Source: Solicoccozyma terricola
Lineage: Eukaryota; Basidiomycota; Tremellomycetes; Filobasidiales; Piskurozymaceae
Direction of reading: 5' to 3'
DNA length: 64,000 nucleotides
Assembly (NCBI GenBank): GCA_001600875.1
Contig: BCLD01000001.1
Span: 829,375-893,374 of the forward strand
The notes below the pieces were generated by a model. It searched no databases. It was not told the DNA's origin and saw only the letters and a program-made list of their open reading frames with translations. A program made the translations under genes and the position numbers. Below, in pieces: positions 33,944 to 45,598 of the stretch (the stretch's first letter is position 1; every line of letters starts with the position of its first letter).

Positions 33944-36138
33944 ATGAGCCATTCGCTTGAAAACGATGTCGAGAAGGGCATCTCCCTCGAAAAGGGTCCA
34001 GATGTCAGCTCAGCACACGAGTCTGGTGATTTGGTAACACCCACCTACCTTCAGGCAGAGGAGTTTGACCGCTCGACTGTATTTGGCAAGTTCATGTATG
34101 CGAGCAGGAGACTGGAGACGAGACTTGGTATCGAGGCGGTGAGTGCCTCGGGGAGACGAAAGTTTTTATACCGCCTTGTGATAACGATCTGACATCCCTC
34201 CATCTCAATAGCGTGGTATCGAAAGGGTACCTGCGACTGCACGAACCGACAAACGTGTCGCAGGCAACACTGATATCTGGCTCGCTGCCAACTGTGGTGA
34301 GTAAACCCAGCTTTTCTCTTGCTGGTTTATTTTACAGGCTCTGATTTTTTTTTATGTTACTTTTTTTCGTGTCCCTGTTGCCACAACAGTCCTCTCCACC
34401 TTTGGTATCGGCATCCTCGGTCCCTTACTCTTCGAGCTTGGTCTAGGAGACTCCATGCTCATCGTCTTCTTCGCAAACGTCTTGACTGCCCTTCTTCCCT
34501 CAATGATGGCAGTCTTTGGTCCCAAGCTTGGTCTGCGTCAGATGACTTCGACCAGATTCTCATGGGGATGGTATGGGGCGAAGGTGATTCACCTGGAACC
34601 AGAGAACCATCATGGTTGCGCCCAACGCCTAACAATTATACCCAACATCACAGGTTGTTGCGTTGTTGAACTGTATCGCATGCGTTGGCTGGTCGACCAT
34701 CAACACAATCGCTGGAGCACAGGTACTTGTTGACGTAGCAGATGGAAACATCGTGAGTGTCCCGAATTCCAAGTCGTCCCGCCGCATACATCAATTACTT
34801 ACGACATGTGTCTCTTCGACTTTAGTCGTCTGCCGTCGGTGTTGTTATCATCGCGCTCTGCACTCTAGTCATCGGTTTCTTCGGGTACAAGGTCGTCCAC
34901 GTTTACGAGCGATGGAGTTGGATACCGACAGCAATTTGCTTCATCATCATGCTAGGTGTTTCTGCAAAGCACCTCGTCAACACTCCAATGGGTATTGGAT
35001 CCGGTGAAGCAGCCAACTGCTTGTCGTTCTTCGGAACTTGTTTCGTGAGTGATCGACGGACCGTTTAGCTTGTCCCTGTTATTCACCTTTCTTATGTTTC
35101 GTCTGCCTTGCCTCTTTCTTCATACAGGGTTTCACCGCCGGCTGGGTGTCACTCGCATCCGACTACAACGTATATCTCCCGGAAGAAACACCCGCATACA
35201 AGATCTTCGGATGGACCTACCTTGGTCTTATCGTTCCTCTCCTACTCGTGGAGTGGTTGGGTGTAGCGATCGCGGCTGCTGCTACCGATGCGGTTAGGAA
35301 CCCTACCTGGGCCGCTGCATACGCTGAATCAGAGCTAGGAGGCCTCATCGGAGCAGTCCTCGTCCCAGCACTCCACAACTTTGGCAAGTTCGTCATGGTT
35401 GTGCTTGTTCTCTCCGTCGTGGCAAACAACATCATCAACGTATACTCGATGGGAATGAGCATCAGTGTTATAGGCCGTTGGTTCGCACTCACACCTCGAT
35501 GGATCTGGCCCATCGTAATCACGGCCATTTACATCCCTATTGCTATTGTTGGAGCCCACTCCTTCGCCAGCTCGTTGGAGAACTTCATGAACGTGTTAGG
35601 TAAGTTCTGACCTGCCTCTCCACCTCTATGCGATATCCTCTGACCCGTTCATGCAACCCCTCACAGGATACTGGCTGGCAATCTACGTGGTAGGTCCTTT
35701 CTCAAAGAGATCATCTGCAGTCCAGCTACTAATGTCTGTATCGCACTTCCGAATCAGGTTGTAATGCTGGAGGAGCATTTCATCTTCCGAAAGGGCAAGT
35801 GGGCAAACTATGACGTCGCCAACTCTTGGAACAGGAAGAGCCATTTGCCAATAGGCTTAGGTGCCATTGGCGCTGGACTCATCGGTGCCATGATGGCAGT
35901 CCTCTTCATGTGTAAGTCTCTTGATGCTTGTGGATGGGGGTTTTGTTTTTGTTTTTTCTCCCTGTGACTAATTACCCTCCTCCTAACAGCTCAGGCTTGG
36001 TTCGAAGGTCCCGCAAGCGTTGCCATCGACCCAACGGCCTTCTACTCGCCTGACTTGGGCTTCGAGTTCGGTGCGCTAGGAACCGGTATCGCCTTCCCTC
36101 TCCTCCGATACCTAGAATTAAGATTCATCGGTCGTTGA
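33944..36138 (+). CDS. FCY2: NCS1-family cytosine/purine permease
   Basis: Plasma-membrane nucleobase:proton symporter of the NCS1 family, about 520 residues in eight or so exons. The soluble N-terminus contains RLGIEARGIERVPATART, typical of Fcy2 proteins. Then come about 12 hydrophobic segments, among them VLSTFGIGILGPLLFELG, STRFSWGWYGAKVVALLNC, the family motif FGFTAGWVSLASDYNVY (NCS1 SDY) and LPEETPAYKIFGWTYLGL. SVVANNIINVYSMGMSI, LEEHFIFRKGKWANYDV and the C-terminal FPLLRYLELRFIGR follow. The start is the first ATG (MSHSLENDVEKG); the open frame upstream has no ATG. It would import cytosine, adenine or hypoxanthine and the drug 5-fluorocytosine; which FCY paralogue it is cannot be told. 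Confidence 0.9.
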
Positions 36139-36574
36139 TCGATCCTCTACTATATTCGTCCTGCCGGTCGGTAAGGAGTAGACATCTTATGGAAAAGGTT
36201 CACTGCTTGACGATAGGCGTGCGAAGATAGTACTGGGATATTCTGGTTGTCTCAGGTTGTACGATAATATGCTACGAGATAAAATTTTCGCCACAAATTA
36301 TGTCTGTAGCCCAGGAGAGTGCTCTCTGAAACCGAAACCGTCAGCTTTTCCGAACCGTCGCAACGTACATAAAGTTTGCATCCTGATATGGGTCCCCACA
36401 TGATTGACTGAGTCGACGCCGTGGTCGTACATCTGTCGTTACATCTCCCAGTACTGGGTACAGGTCTTCACTAAATTGTACAGTCGAACCCTACCCTCAT
36501 ATCCGCTCTTGGATTACAGGGTGTTTGATTAGATTCCTTAGGTCGCCATCACCGTTTCCATTTCCCAAATCACA
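36139..36574. other. Convergent intergenic region after the permease
   Basis: A 436-nt region between two converging 3' ends. No gene, repeat or RNA is supported. Confidence 0.5.
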
Positions 36575-39547
36575 TCAAAGAGCGGACATCCAGATTCGGA
36601 CCTTGTACAATCTGAAAAGTTCGCGAACGAGTTCTCTGTAACATCACAGGGTTATCAGTTCAACTTCAACAGCACTGCAATAGCACCTGGACAGCTCGAG
36701 GCACATACCTGAAATCGATTCGTTTATCAGAAATGTAATAGAAACAAAGCCGCTTCCTGTCCCATTGGTATTCGGCGTCGACGACTTCCATGGGTAGACG
36801 CTTCTGCCTGACTTTCATTTGGCAGCAGGCCAAAGCTTGAGCCTCATCTTCAGATTTAGTGGCAAGTAGTCTGAAAGAGCGAAAGGTTAGTATCGGTCGA
36901 CTCAGTGTTTGGCAGCCGGACGGACACTCACTGCTTGTCTGCTGGACCAGCAAGACCGAAAATCCTCTTCGGCATAATCTCCTTTGAGAGGCTTCTCACG
37001 ACAGCGGGATTTGGACCTTCTCCTCCGTCCCCGCTCATCAGCCCCATCCCGATCTCCAAACCGGCCAACGGACCCGTCGCCTTGATGAACTTGGATCCTT
37101 GCGTGATCTGAGCGAGCTCACGTTGTCGTTGAGATTGGAACGCCTTCACCTCGTCGAGAGTGATGGTGTCGTTGCATACCCTGCCCAAGTCCTGTCCGCG
37201 GTCCGCTTCGACAATGACGAGATCTCCCACCGCGATGCGGAGGTCAGGTCGATCGACGTAGTACAAATCCGTGCGACCGGCTTTGAACTCTACAATGTAG
37301 AGTCGAGTCTGCGGTGATATCATGGAAAGAGGCACACCCTTGCCGAGGTCGGCAAAGTTGCCTTCGTAAGGATGTCCACCCATGAGGCCGCTTCCAACAG
37401 CGCCGATAAAGGACGGCGCGGCCGCCTGATGGCCGGGACCTCCGAATCGATCGCCGCGAAGAACCGGTCCACCAACAGGCGCATTTTGACCTGTAAAGGA
37501 AGGAAATCCTCCTGTACCTCGTTGAGAATAGTCTGCTCGACCGTTGACAGCGGGCATGTAGCCGAAGCGATTTTGGTCACCTCCGCGATCCATGCTGTAG
37601 CCAGAGGGCGGTTGAGGGGCAGGAGCGAAAGCCGTCTGTCGCATCGCGGGTGAGAATTCTTGAGGTCGAGAGACGAATGATTCGGCTCTGGTGGCTGGTG
37701 GTGCTCGAAGACCAGAGGAAGGAGGTGGCGGCGCGTCTGTCCAAGACGAGTACGCACTAGGTCTAGCGGTGCCTGAACTACTCCCGACTGCATGTCCGAG
37801 CGTGTCTTCATTCTTCCAACTACTACTCCTGCCGAATTCGAATCGACTCTCTCGTTTCTCCTCGTAACCTGACCTTCCCATGCGATCGCGGTCGGTGCTG
37901 GTTTCTCTCTCCATCCCAGGTCTACGTTCCTGCTCGTGTGACCTATCCATACTCGTCGTTGTTCGTGGAGTACTGCCGGAGCGTATCGCCGTGGGGCGTG
38001 ATCCATGGCTGTGAGGACTTGTGCCCCAAGGATCCGCCACGCGTTGTTCAGGCTCGTTGAATCTGAGCGTGGTATCGAATCCGTCCGCTAGAAGATCGTC
38101 ATCCGAGAACCCGGTTCCCATCGTTCGAGAATAGCTACCTGCGGCCTTGCCAAATGTCTTTCCGGAAGACAGTCCGTAAAGCGAGTCGCGGTCAGAAGGA
38201 GTGTGTAGCGAGTCCGAGAATCCCAAGCCCGGGATGTTGAATCCTCTTCGAGCGTTGGGACCACCGACGACTGACACGCTATGTCGACGTGAACTAGTTC
38301 CAGATAACCCTCCATTATGGTGCATTTCGTCCTGTCCATTCCCATTTCCACCGTGAACATCACCAAACGCAGCCATGACTGAGGATGACAACTTGCTGTG
38401 TTGCATCGCGTTCGAGGCTGAGATTGGAGCATACCCATCTCCCCATCTTCCACCGGGTAGATCCTTACCAGTCAGATGCTCCCCTTCCGGCTGGAACCCT
38501 CGGAGGGTTTGACGTTTCGGACCTCGAGACACCTCATCTGCGAGGATTGATTGTAGATCCCGAGCGAACGGCGACATGTTGCTTACATCGGGAGCTAGAG
38601 GGTTCATAAGGAGCGTGTCGTTATATGAGGTGTTGGGTTCACCCCACGGATTCGTGACCTTTCCAAGTGGGCTTGGACGAGGATCTTTGACTCCACTCAG
38701 TGGGAGAGGTATCAAACCTGTAATACCACCACCCAGTTGTGGTCGACTTCCAACAGCGAGTGATTGAGAGCGTGAGCGCGAGACGTTGGATGGTGCACGA
38801 GGTGGAGAATGTGCGGTCCCGGAGAGGACGTGGGTGGGTTGTGGTGGTGATGAAGTAGGCGAGGATGTTTCGGAGAATGTTGGAAATGGAGAGTTGGATT
38901 TGTAAGATCCGTAGCTGGAGTAATCACGATATGAAGGAGCGTTTTCATGCTGATGGGTTATGAAAAGAAAAGGTAAGAGGCGAAACAACCATCAGATTTT
39001 TTCAAGTTCCCCGTGAACCCAATCTTGGGAACAAACAAACAAGAACCAAACTCACCAGCCCGCCCATCCTATTCTCACCAGCAGAAAAACTCGAACTCCG
39101 ACTCTGGCCACTGTCATCAAGCACTCCACTCCATCTACTCTTCAACGCTGCCGCACCACCAGCATCAAACCCGAATCTCGATCCTCCAATCACTCCCGCT
39201 CCCGCTCCCGCTCCCGCTCCACCACCACCACCACTGCCACCACCACTGCCACCACCACTGCCACCGCCTATACTAGAAACTCTCGATCCACTTCGTAAAC
39301 TCCCACTTAACCCCGTTCCCGTCGACCAAACGTCAACATCACTAACTCCTCTTTCTCGTTTCTCTCGATCTCCATATGTACCGGGAGGTTGTGATGTTCC
39401 TCTACGTAAAGCTGTACGTTGAGCGTCACCATTCTGATTGACTCCATTACTCGACTCATCGCCGACTTGGGAGAAGGAACGCATAGGTAACGGTCGAGGG
39501 TTGGTAGAAGGAGGAAGGGAAGATGAGATTTGGTCTGGTGTTGACAT
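36575..39547 (-). CDS. PSP1 C-terminal-domain protein
   Basis: About 930 residues. The first 700 or so are disordered, Ser/Gly/Pro-rich, with a (GGGS)n/(GA)n stretch in exon 1. The conserved C-terminal domain begins at SMISPQTRLYIVEFKAGRTD and LRIAVGDLVIVEADRGQDLG. It runs on through LLATKSEDEAQALACCQMKV and LPMEVVDAEYQWDRKRLCFY, where it is split by introns, and finishes YISDKRIDFRELVRELFRLY then KVRIWMSAL. This is the PSP1 fold named after yeast polymerase suppressor 1, also found in bacterial RicT/YaaT. Its biochemical role in fungi is not established; proteins with this layout associate with mRNA decay and P-body factors. The last exon was added by splicing to reach a canonical domain end. 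Confidence 0.87.
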
Positions 39548-40509
39548 GGGGAACAGTTTGGACTGGTAGAAGAAGGGGGTGGTTGTAAAACGCTTTAGAG
39601 TCGGGTGTGTGCCGTAAAATGAACATGAGAGTAAGATGGCTCACAATTCGCGTTTCTGCCAATTGGAGGCCAAAGTTGATTTGGCGAAAGACAGTGGTCC
39701 GTGAGAGGGTCCTAGAAGATCAATGCAAGATGGGATTAGGTTTAGTTTCCCTCCTGGGCTGCATGACTTACAAAGTTGCCGACCTTGGCTATCAAAAAAA
39801 TCGATTTACCTCGATATACGTCGGGATTTTCCCCCACGAAAAGACTCCCCTCGGATTCAGCCGATTTAAACGACTGACCCGGTCTTGTGAATTGATTTGA
39901 TATCTAACTTGACTTGGCAAGACGATTATCCACGTCCGGTAGTTCCGCGTGAGGTGGACTTTGATCAGGAGAATCAAGGAAGCGAGATGGGAGGTTCGGA
40001 TTGCCACTTTAGGCACGGTGTCGTAGACGAATTTGATTTCAAAAGCTGTTGGGTTCGAGAGGGTCGAAGTTACAAGATGTTTGATGCGGAAAGAGTTCTT
40101 CGTGCGTCGTCGTCAACGAGTTGAAAATGAGAGAAAAAAACAGGGGTGTCAAGGTCGGATAGATTGGATTGGATGGAGATCGTTCTTTGAAATCGTTTCG
40201 ATGTTGAACCTGCCTTGTTTCTAGCCACGACGAGTTTTTCGTTTCGAGATTGGGCCGGGAATCTATGACGTCAAGAGGGAAGTGCTAGAGGATGAGTGGG
40301 ATGGGACGAGTGGGAGGATAGTGGAGGGTGGGATGGGTGTGGAGGGGGGGGCGTAGGGGACGACGGATGTATGGGGGGGTGTGTGTATGATATGGTGGAT
40401 GCTGTCTGTCTGGATATCTATAACCCTGTCTGTGTCCCGGATTCAGCACTGAGGTGGCACCAGTGAGCCCCGCGCGATAATGGGGAAAAGCCGAATCGGG
40501 CGGGAACAG

Positions 40510-40517
40510 CACGTGAC
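40510..40517. promoter_or_regulatory. CACGTGAC E-box (distal) upstream of COQ3
   Basis: GCACGTGAC, about 250 nt before the COQ3 ATG. Confidence 0.45.
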
Positions 40518-40596
40518 CAGTGGCGAAACAGCCTCCGGGGGGGTGGGGATAAAGGGTGGACCGCGGATTTGGGCGGAGGAGGGGGGCGGGAGCGGG

Positions 40597-40604
40597 CACG
40601 TGAC
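40597..40604. promoter_or_regulatory. CACGTGAC E-box (proximal) upstream of COQ3
   Basis: GCACGTGAC, about 160 nt before the COQ3 ATG; second copy in the same promoter, same orientation. Confidence 0.45.
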
Positions 40605-40675
40605 GGGTGGCGGCGACGACACACACCGCGGAATCCCACCCAATTCCACGCGAGCGAACGCGGCACGGTCAAAGA

Positions 40676-40716
40676 AAGTCCCAAGTCCCAAAGTCCCAAG
40701 TCCCAAGTCCCAAGTT
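40676..40716 (+). repeat. Tandem AAGTCCC heptamer array in the COQ3 leader
   Basis: Five consecutive copies of AAGTCCC (one with an extra A), then a partial copy, 50 nt before the ATG. Probably within the 5' leader. Confidence 0.85.
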
Positions 40717-40765
40717 GCCCGCCCCGACCATCGACCAACATCCCACCAGCTCCGACGGTCCAGCA

Positions 40766-42129
40766 ATGGTCGTCTCATCCACACCTCGAGCAGCGATCCG
40801 TTCAGCCAGTAGGATACTCACCCGATCCTCTCCTACCTCCCTCTCATCCGGCTGGAAACGACCGAACCTCCTAACATCCCTCGCATCCACATCCAATACA
40901 ACCCGCAGCCTCTCCTCCTCCCAATCTACAACTACCCCACCTTCCACATCCACATCCACATCCACATCCACATTCACCACCATCAACCCCGCTGAAATAG
41001 CCCACTTCTCCCGTCTCTCTTCACAATGGTGGGATGAACGTGGTGAATTCGGTCTGCTGCATAAGATGAATCCGACGAGGATGGAGTTTGTGAGACAGAA
41101 GATCATGAGAGGGAAGGAGGATGATGTTGGTTGGAACGTGAATATGAGGAGTAGAGTGGGATCTGATGGGAAGAAGGTGGTTGGTACAAACGAGACCGGT
41201 GGAGGCAAGTGGTTGGCTGGAATGGACGTATTGGATGTAGGTTGTGGTGGTGGTTTGTTGTCCGAGGTCAGTTTTGAGTCAAAAACCGTTCAACTTTTGG
41301 CACAACATATCATTCCGACTAATACCGCGATCGACTGTCTCTTTTTTTTTTTCAAAAACATCTCTCCCACACCAACAGTCCCTTGCCAGAGTCGGCGGTC
41401 GCACTCTCGCAATCGACGCTTCGTCATCCAATATCGCCATCGCATCCCTGCACGCCTCTCAAGATCCATTTCTACCGTACACCTCAGAAGATCAATCGAC
41501 GCCACCGTCCTCATCCCAATCCTCCCCCCATCCCGGATCACTACAATATCGTCATACATCAGCAGAGATCATCGAGAGCGAAGGTCGGAAATTCGATGTC
41601 GTTTGTTCAATGGAGGTGATTGAACATGTTGATGAACCGGCTGAATTCTTGAAATGTCTCGGTAATATGGTAAAAGTTCGTTCGATTTTTTTTTTTAAGG
41701 TCTTTGGAAGAGGAAACCCTCCTCTTTTACCTTTTTTTACTTCTCCGCTTACTACCTCGTCTCTCCTCTGATTAGCCCGGTGGACACCTCATCCTATCTA
41801 CAATCTCCCGAACCCCACTCTCCCAACTCTTAACCATAACACTCGCCGAACGAATTCTCCGCCTCGTCACTCCAGGCACTCACACCTATTCGAAATACAT
41901 CAAACCGTCCGAACTAGTCGCATTCGTTCGTGATGAAATGGGTGGTTCGGACGTTTGGGAATCAGATGGGGTTGGATTGGTCGATGGTGGGAAGGGAGGA
42001 GTGGGAGTTGGGGAGGTTAGAGGAATCGTTTATAATCCTGTCAAGGGAGAGTGGAAGTTGTGGCCGGATGGATTGATGGGTGGCGATTTGTGTAATTACA
42101 TGTTTCACATTAGAAAGAAGTTGGTGTGA
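40766..42129 (+). CDS. COQ3: Ubiquinone biosynthesis O-methyltransferase (mitochondrial)
   Basis: Performs both O-methylations of ubiquinone synthesis in the mitochondrial matrix. Three exons, about 390 residues. The N-terminus is a mitochondrial presequence (MVVSSTPRAAIRSASRILTR) followed by a (ST)n stretch encoded by an ACATCC repeat. IAHFSRLSSQWWDERGEFGL then LHKMNP is the COQ3/UbiG signature. SAM motif I is VLDVGCGGGLLSE, cut by an intron right after SE. FDVVCSMEVIEHVDEPAEFL and PGGHLILSTISRTPLSQLL follow, then VTPGTHTYSKYIKPSEL. The second intron is best spliced with a GTTCGT donor to retain MVKPGG; using GTAAAA instead would delete two residues. It ends HIRKKLV. It shares the quinone pool with the NADH dehydrogenase at 19.5 kb. 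Confidence 0.93.
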
Positions 42130-42377
42130 ATGGGTGGGGGTATGAGGTGGAATGGTATGGAATATTATGATTTTGCTTATACTGTACGACCAGAAAATGT
42201 CAATGCAATTATAACGGAGTTCAGCTGAAGTTGCCATGCAAAATGTGAGAGCTCGAGCGTATAATACCTGCTTTTACAGCTCCTCATGATTGCGCTGCCT
42301 GTCGTTGAATAGAGTTAGTGTCTCGACATTACACTCTGTGGGATTGCTCACCGGCAGGAACTGCATTCGCTTTGACT

Positions 42378-42691
42378 ATGGAACGCCAATTGCATCAGTA
42401 TCTCTCTGGAATGACCACCATCTCTGAAGATCCTCAACAGTCCAACGGCATCGCGGTACTTGATGTGTTCTCTCCGAGATCTGCGAGAGCTTTGTATACG
42501 AGGAAAGGATATTACTATCTGCAAAATAGACTTCGGTTTTGTTAACAACATGCTCTTATACTTTCCCACTCAGCTGGAACGACATGGCACCATGGTGGCG
42601 AAGACGACTATACCCATCGCCACGACCTCACACTTTAGCATCCTTCCTATCTCTCTTCACAATCATTCTCATAGGTGATCTTCAGTTGTAA
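42378..42691 (+). CDS. Possible small single-span membrane protein
   Basis: A two-exon reading of about 77 residues. Exon 1 starts MERQLHQYLSGMTTISEDPQ and ends FSPRSARA at a GTATAC donor. Exon 2, after a TTTCCCACTCAG acceptor, gives WNDMAPWWRRRLYPSPRP and a hydrophobic segment LASFLSLFTIILIG. The roughly 80-nt intron has a good polypyrimidine end and the joined frame is open. The basic patch before one membrane span suggests a small organelle-membrane protein. I do not recognise the family. It could also extend into further exons or be chance. Confidence 0.42.
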
Positions 42692-43188
42692 AATCCATGC
42701 TCTTCAAGGCATCATGTCACCCGGAAACGCGGAAGTTGAGGAAGCGACAGAATGGTGATACTGTCGGGCGATTAGAAGAGTGCACATAGCCACGGGCACG
42801 ACTTCCTTCCCCGCATCCTCCGTCACCGCCACTACACATGATTGATCCTCCAAGAACTCGACTCGGAATGCTCTGTAAACATTCACGCTGACGTTGGCAT
42901 ATACGTGGACATGGAATTCTTTCTGTGTGCGGGATGCGAGGCAGCGCTGCAGAGGTCGGAATGGAGGCAAGTAATGGTCATCAGTCTAGAAGTTGACTGG
43001 TGATTTACTTCGGCGCAAAGGTGGAGTCATTAGCCATGCAGGGCCATCCTGAATCGCAGTTATGACTCGTTGGACCTCCTAACATCCTCAAGTCCATTCG
43101 CCCTACAATGCCTCCCGAGCGTTTTTTGCCATCTCATGATTTCGTCTCTATTACATACAGGTCGTACCGCCTCGTCTTCACCCGGCCT
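42692..43188. other. Convergent region before the SEC13 3' end
   Basis: About 500 nt. A minus-strand frame at 42704-42960 reads like protein (EFHVHVYANVSVNVYRAF) but has no ATG or clean splice acceptor, so I leave it unannotated. It could be the last exon of an unrecognised minus-strand gene. Confidence 0.4.
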
Positions 43189-45363
43189 TCAACTGTTCAT
43201 CTCACTGACACATTCCCATCCTTTACCCCCTACGACCTCCTTCCACAAAGTGACTTTGCCATCTCCACAGCTGACGGCGAGTATATTACCTGCCAATGAC
43301 CAGGACAATTTCCACACGGCATCTGGGAAGTGAGGATCCGAGTTATCAGGGCCATTCGGATACAAAGACGTTGTTTGCCATGGAGCGTTCGGTGATGGTC
43401 GGTAGTGAATGAGGACGGTGCGATCTTGAGAGCATGTCGCGATATGGGTACCTGGCATACCGATGTTGGGTGCCCAAGCGACATCACGAATCCAATCGGT
43501 GTGGCCCGTGATATCTTCCTCCTTGAGCCAATTGGTTTCTTGGTTGCTGGAACATCCGAGTGGGATATGTCATTAGATGAAGCCGCCTCCTCTCCAATAC
43601 TCTGTTTCCAAAAACGACTCACTCTGAATAACTCCATATCCTGATCACACCATCACATCCACCCGTCGCAAACTTTTTCCAATGCTGCAACCCCTGACCT
43701 TGTGCTCCGACCTGTCCTGGTAGACCAGCGGTAGTAAGAGAACCCGGAGCAGTAGCTGGCGCCCACGAGACGCAGTTTGCACCGATGGCATGGGCAGGAA
43801 ACATCTCGCAGGTGGTTGATCCATCGTCTGTGTAAGAAGCGAGAAGTCGGCACGGGGGAACTTTGAGAAGAGTCGAGGAGACGTCCACCCGGGGACTCAC
43901 TGTTGAAACTCAACACTGAGACTTTTCCATCACTACTCGCACAAGCCAAGATCGGACCCAACTCATGCGGTGCCCAACAGATCGAATTCACTATGCATAC
44001 CGACAACCAAACATTAGATCTTTCGCCCAAATCCATAATCACAATGATAACTCACCACTAGCACCATGCGCCGCATGTTCCTTTATCTTCTCCCACTCTC
44101 CAGTTCTCCCGCCACCACCACCACCACCACCACCAACCGCACCACCTAAACCGCCCGCTCCAACTCCCGCTGCTGATTCTTTCCAGACGTAGACTCGACC
44201 GTCATAAGAGCAAGAAGCGAGGATGGGTCCGAAAGACGGATGAGCCCAGGCGATTTGCCAGACCGGTCCGGAGTGTCTGGTGAGACGAAAGGTTTTTGGT
44301 CGTTAGTAAGGGCAGTGCAGAAGAGGATATTCAGAGCTTGCTATGCCCGGTGGTAGTCCGAGCAAGCGAATTCTCACACAACTTGGTGTATAGCTCGGTT
44401 GTGAAAGCCGGTTTTGGACTTTCAAACCGCTAGTCGAACCACTTGTTATACCTACGACTGCAACAGCAAACAAAGGCAGGTCCCCATTTTCCCACCCTCA
44501 TCTCCTGCATCCGTCACAAGTTTTCACGACGACCACCCCCCATACAATCCGACGTCTCCGAATTGAACTCAAGGCCGACATGGAAATGAGGTAGAGTTTA
44601 GACCACCAGATGGTAGCGTGATGGATATCGGTTTTTTCTCCCTCCATTCTCCTCATCACATCACTCCACAGCCCATACCAAACGAAGCCACGAGATGACG
44701 ACAACAGAGCCCTCAGCCGCAACCCAATCTATCCATACACTCACCCTTTCAGAACAACCCCTTCTCCCTTAGCTTCCCCATTTACGACCTCGAATATCCT
44801 AATCGTCCTATCTGATGAACAAGTCGCTAAGCGTTTTCCGTAGTAGTCGAGTTGAGCGTCGTGCTGTGTAGCGGAAGGGCCAGAAGGGTGGGGGTGGGGG
44901 GGGGAGAGGGGGGTGGTTAAGGAGATGTGAGGAGAGTAGATGGGATTGAGGAGAGGAGGCACGAGATTGATGTAGGTTTGTTTTCGTTTTCATTAGTTTG
45001 GCCAATCGATTAACAAGTAGGGCGAACATGCAGTAGAGATGAGGTCGGATGTGCAGCTGAGGAGATCCAAACCCGAGTTCGAGCTGTCCTCTCCTACAAC
45101 ATCCCCGTCCAGTTGAAGCAAGGCAGAATACGAGCCAGTGACGACAGCGCCAACGGCCATTCTGTTGCCCAATCGAGCATCCACTCCTCTCCCGTCCAGT
45201 TCAACTCCCCCAGCTCTCTCCACAATGCCCAATACCACCCTACCGTCCCCGGAATCCAGCCTAAACTCACTATCATATCCTCATGCGCCGTCTCCACCGC
45301 ATGTCCTGCATTACCTGCTGTCTGTGCTGGCGGGACTCGGACGGCAGGTTGTTGAGCTAGCAT
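43189..45363 (-). CDS. SEC13: COPII coat and nuclear-pore WD40 protein Sec13
   Basis: Six-bladed WD40 protein that pairs with Sec31 in the COPII cage and with the Nup84 complex at nuclear pores. About 380 residues in six exons. Exon 1 (45363-) starts [10 protein letters not shown] and ends TAHEDMI; it joins [20 protein letters not shown] across an intron, the hallmark Sec13 opening. Following blades read [103 protein letters not shown] and [20 protein letters not shown]. The end is [11 protein letters not shown] poly-Gly/Ala loop is inserted after blade 2. The read-through frame of the first intron is not coding. Confidence 0.95.
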
Positions 45364-45541
45364 CGACGCCTGTGTGGGGGAAAGAGGAGAGTGGTGTGAG
45401 CGAGTGCATGTGTGCGTGCGGTGGATAGGGTGCGGCAGAGAGTGACTGTACCATTGTATTGGTAGACTTGGAGGTGTTGGATGGGTTGTATGACCTGGTG
45501 CTGGAGGAGGTTGAGGGGAGGCGGGGGAGTGTTCAGACGGG

Positions 45542-45549
45542 CACGTGAC
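45542..45549. promoter_or_regulatory. CACGTGAC E-box upstream of SEC13
   Basis: GCACGTGAC, about 180 nt upstream of the SEC13 ATG and 50 nt beyond the stop of the carnitine acetyltransferase gene. Confidence 0.45.
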
Positions 45550-45598
45550 ACTTTCTTGGGAAGATGCATTTCATGAGTAACATCCTGTATATGCTCGA

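Larger units (their letters stand above)
39548..40765. other. Divergent promoter between PSP1-domain and COQ3 genes
   Basis: A 1.2-kb region without a supported gene. Its right half carries G-rich runs at 40346-40380, two CACGTGAC boxes (40510 and 40597) and a tandem AAGTCCC array just before COQ3. Open frames covering it are shadows of low-complexity sequence. Confidence 0.55.

Noticed and set aside
37320..38006. 228-codon minus-strand frame inside the PSP1-domain gene
   Set aside because: It is an out-of-frame shadow of the Ser/Pro-rich coding exon on the same strand.
42704..42970. Minus-strand frame with EFHVHVYANVSV
   Set aside because: It looks protein-like but has no ATG, and the only nearby acceptor would require a 23-nt intron or a phase clash, so no gene can be supported.
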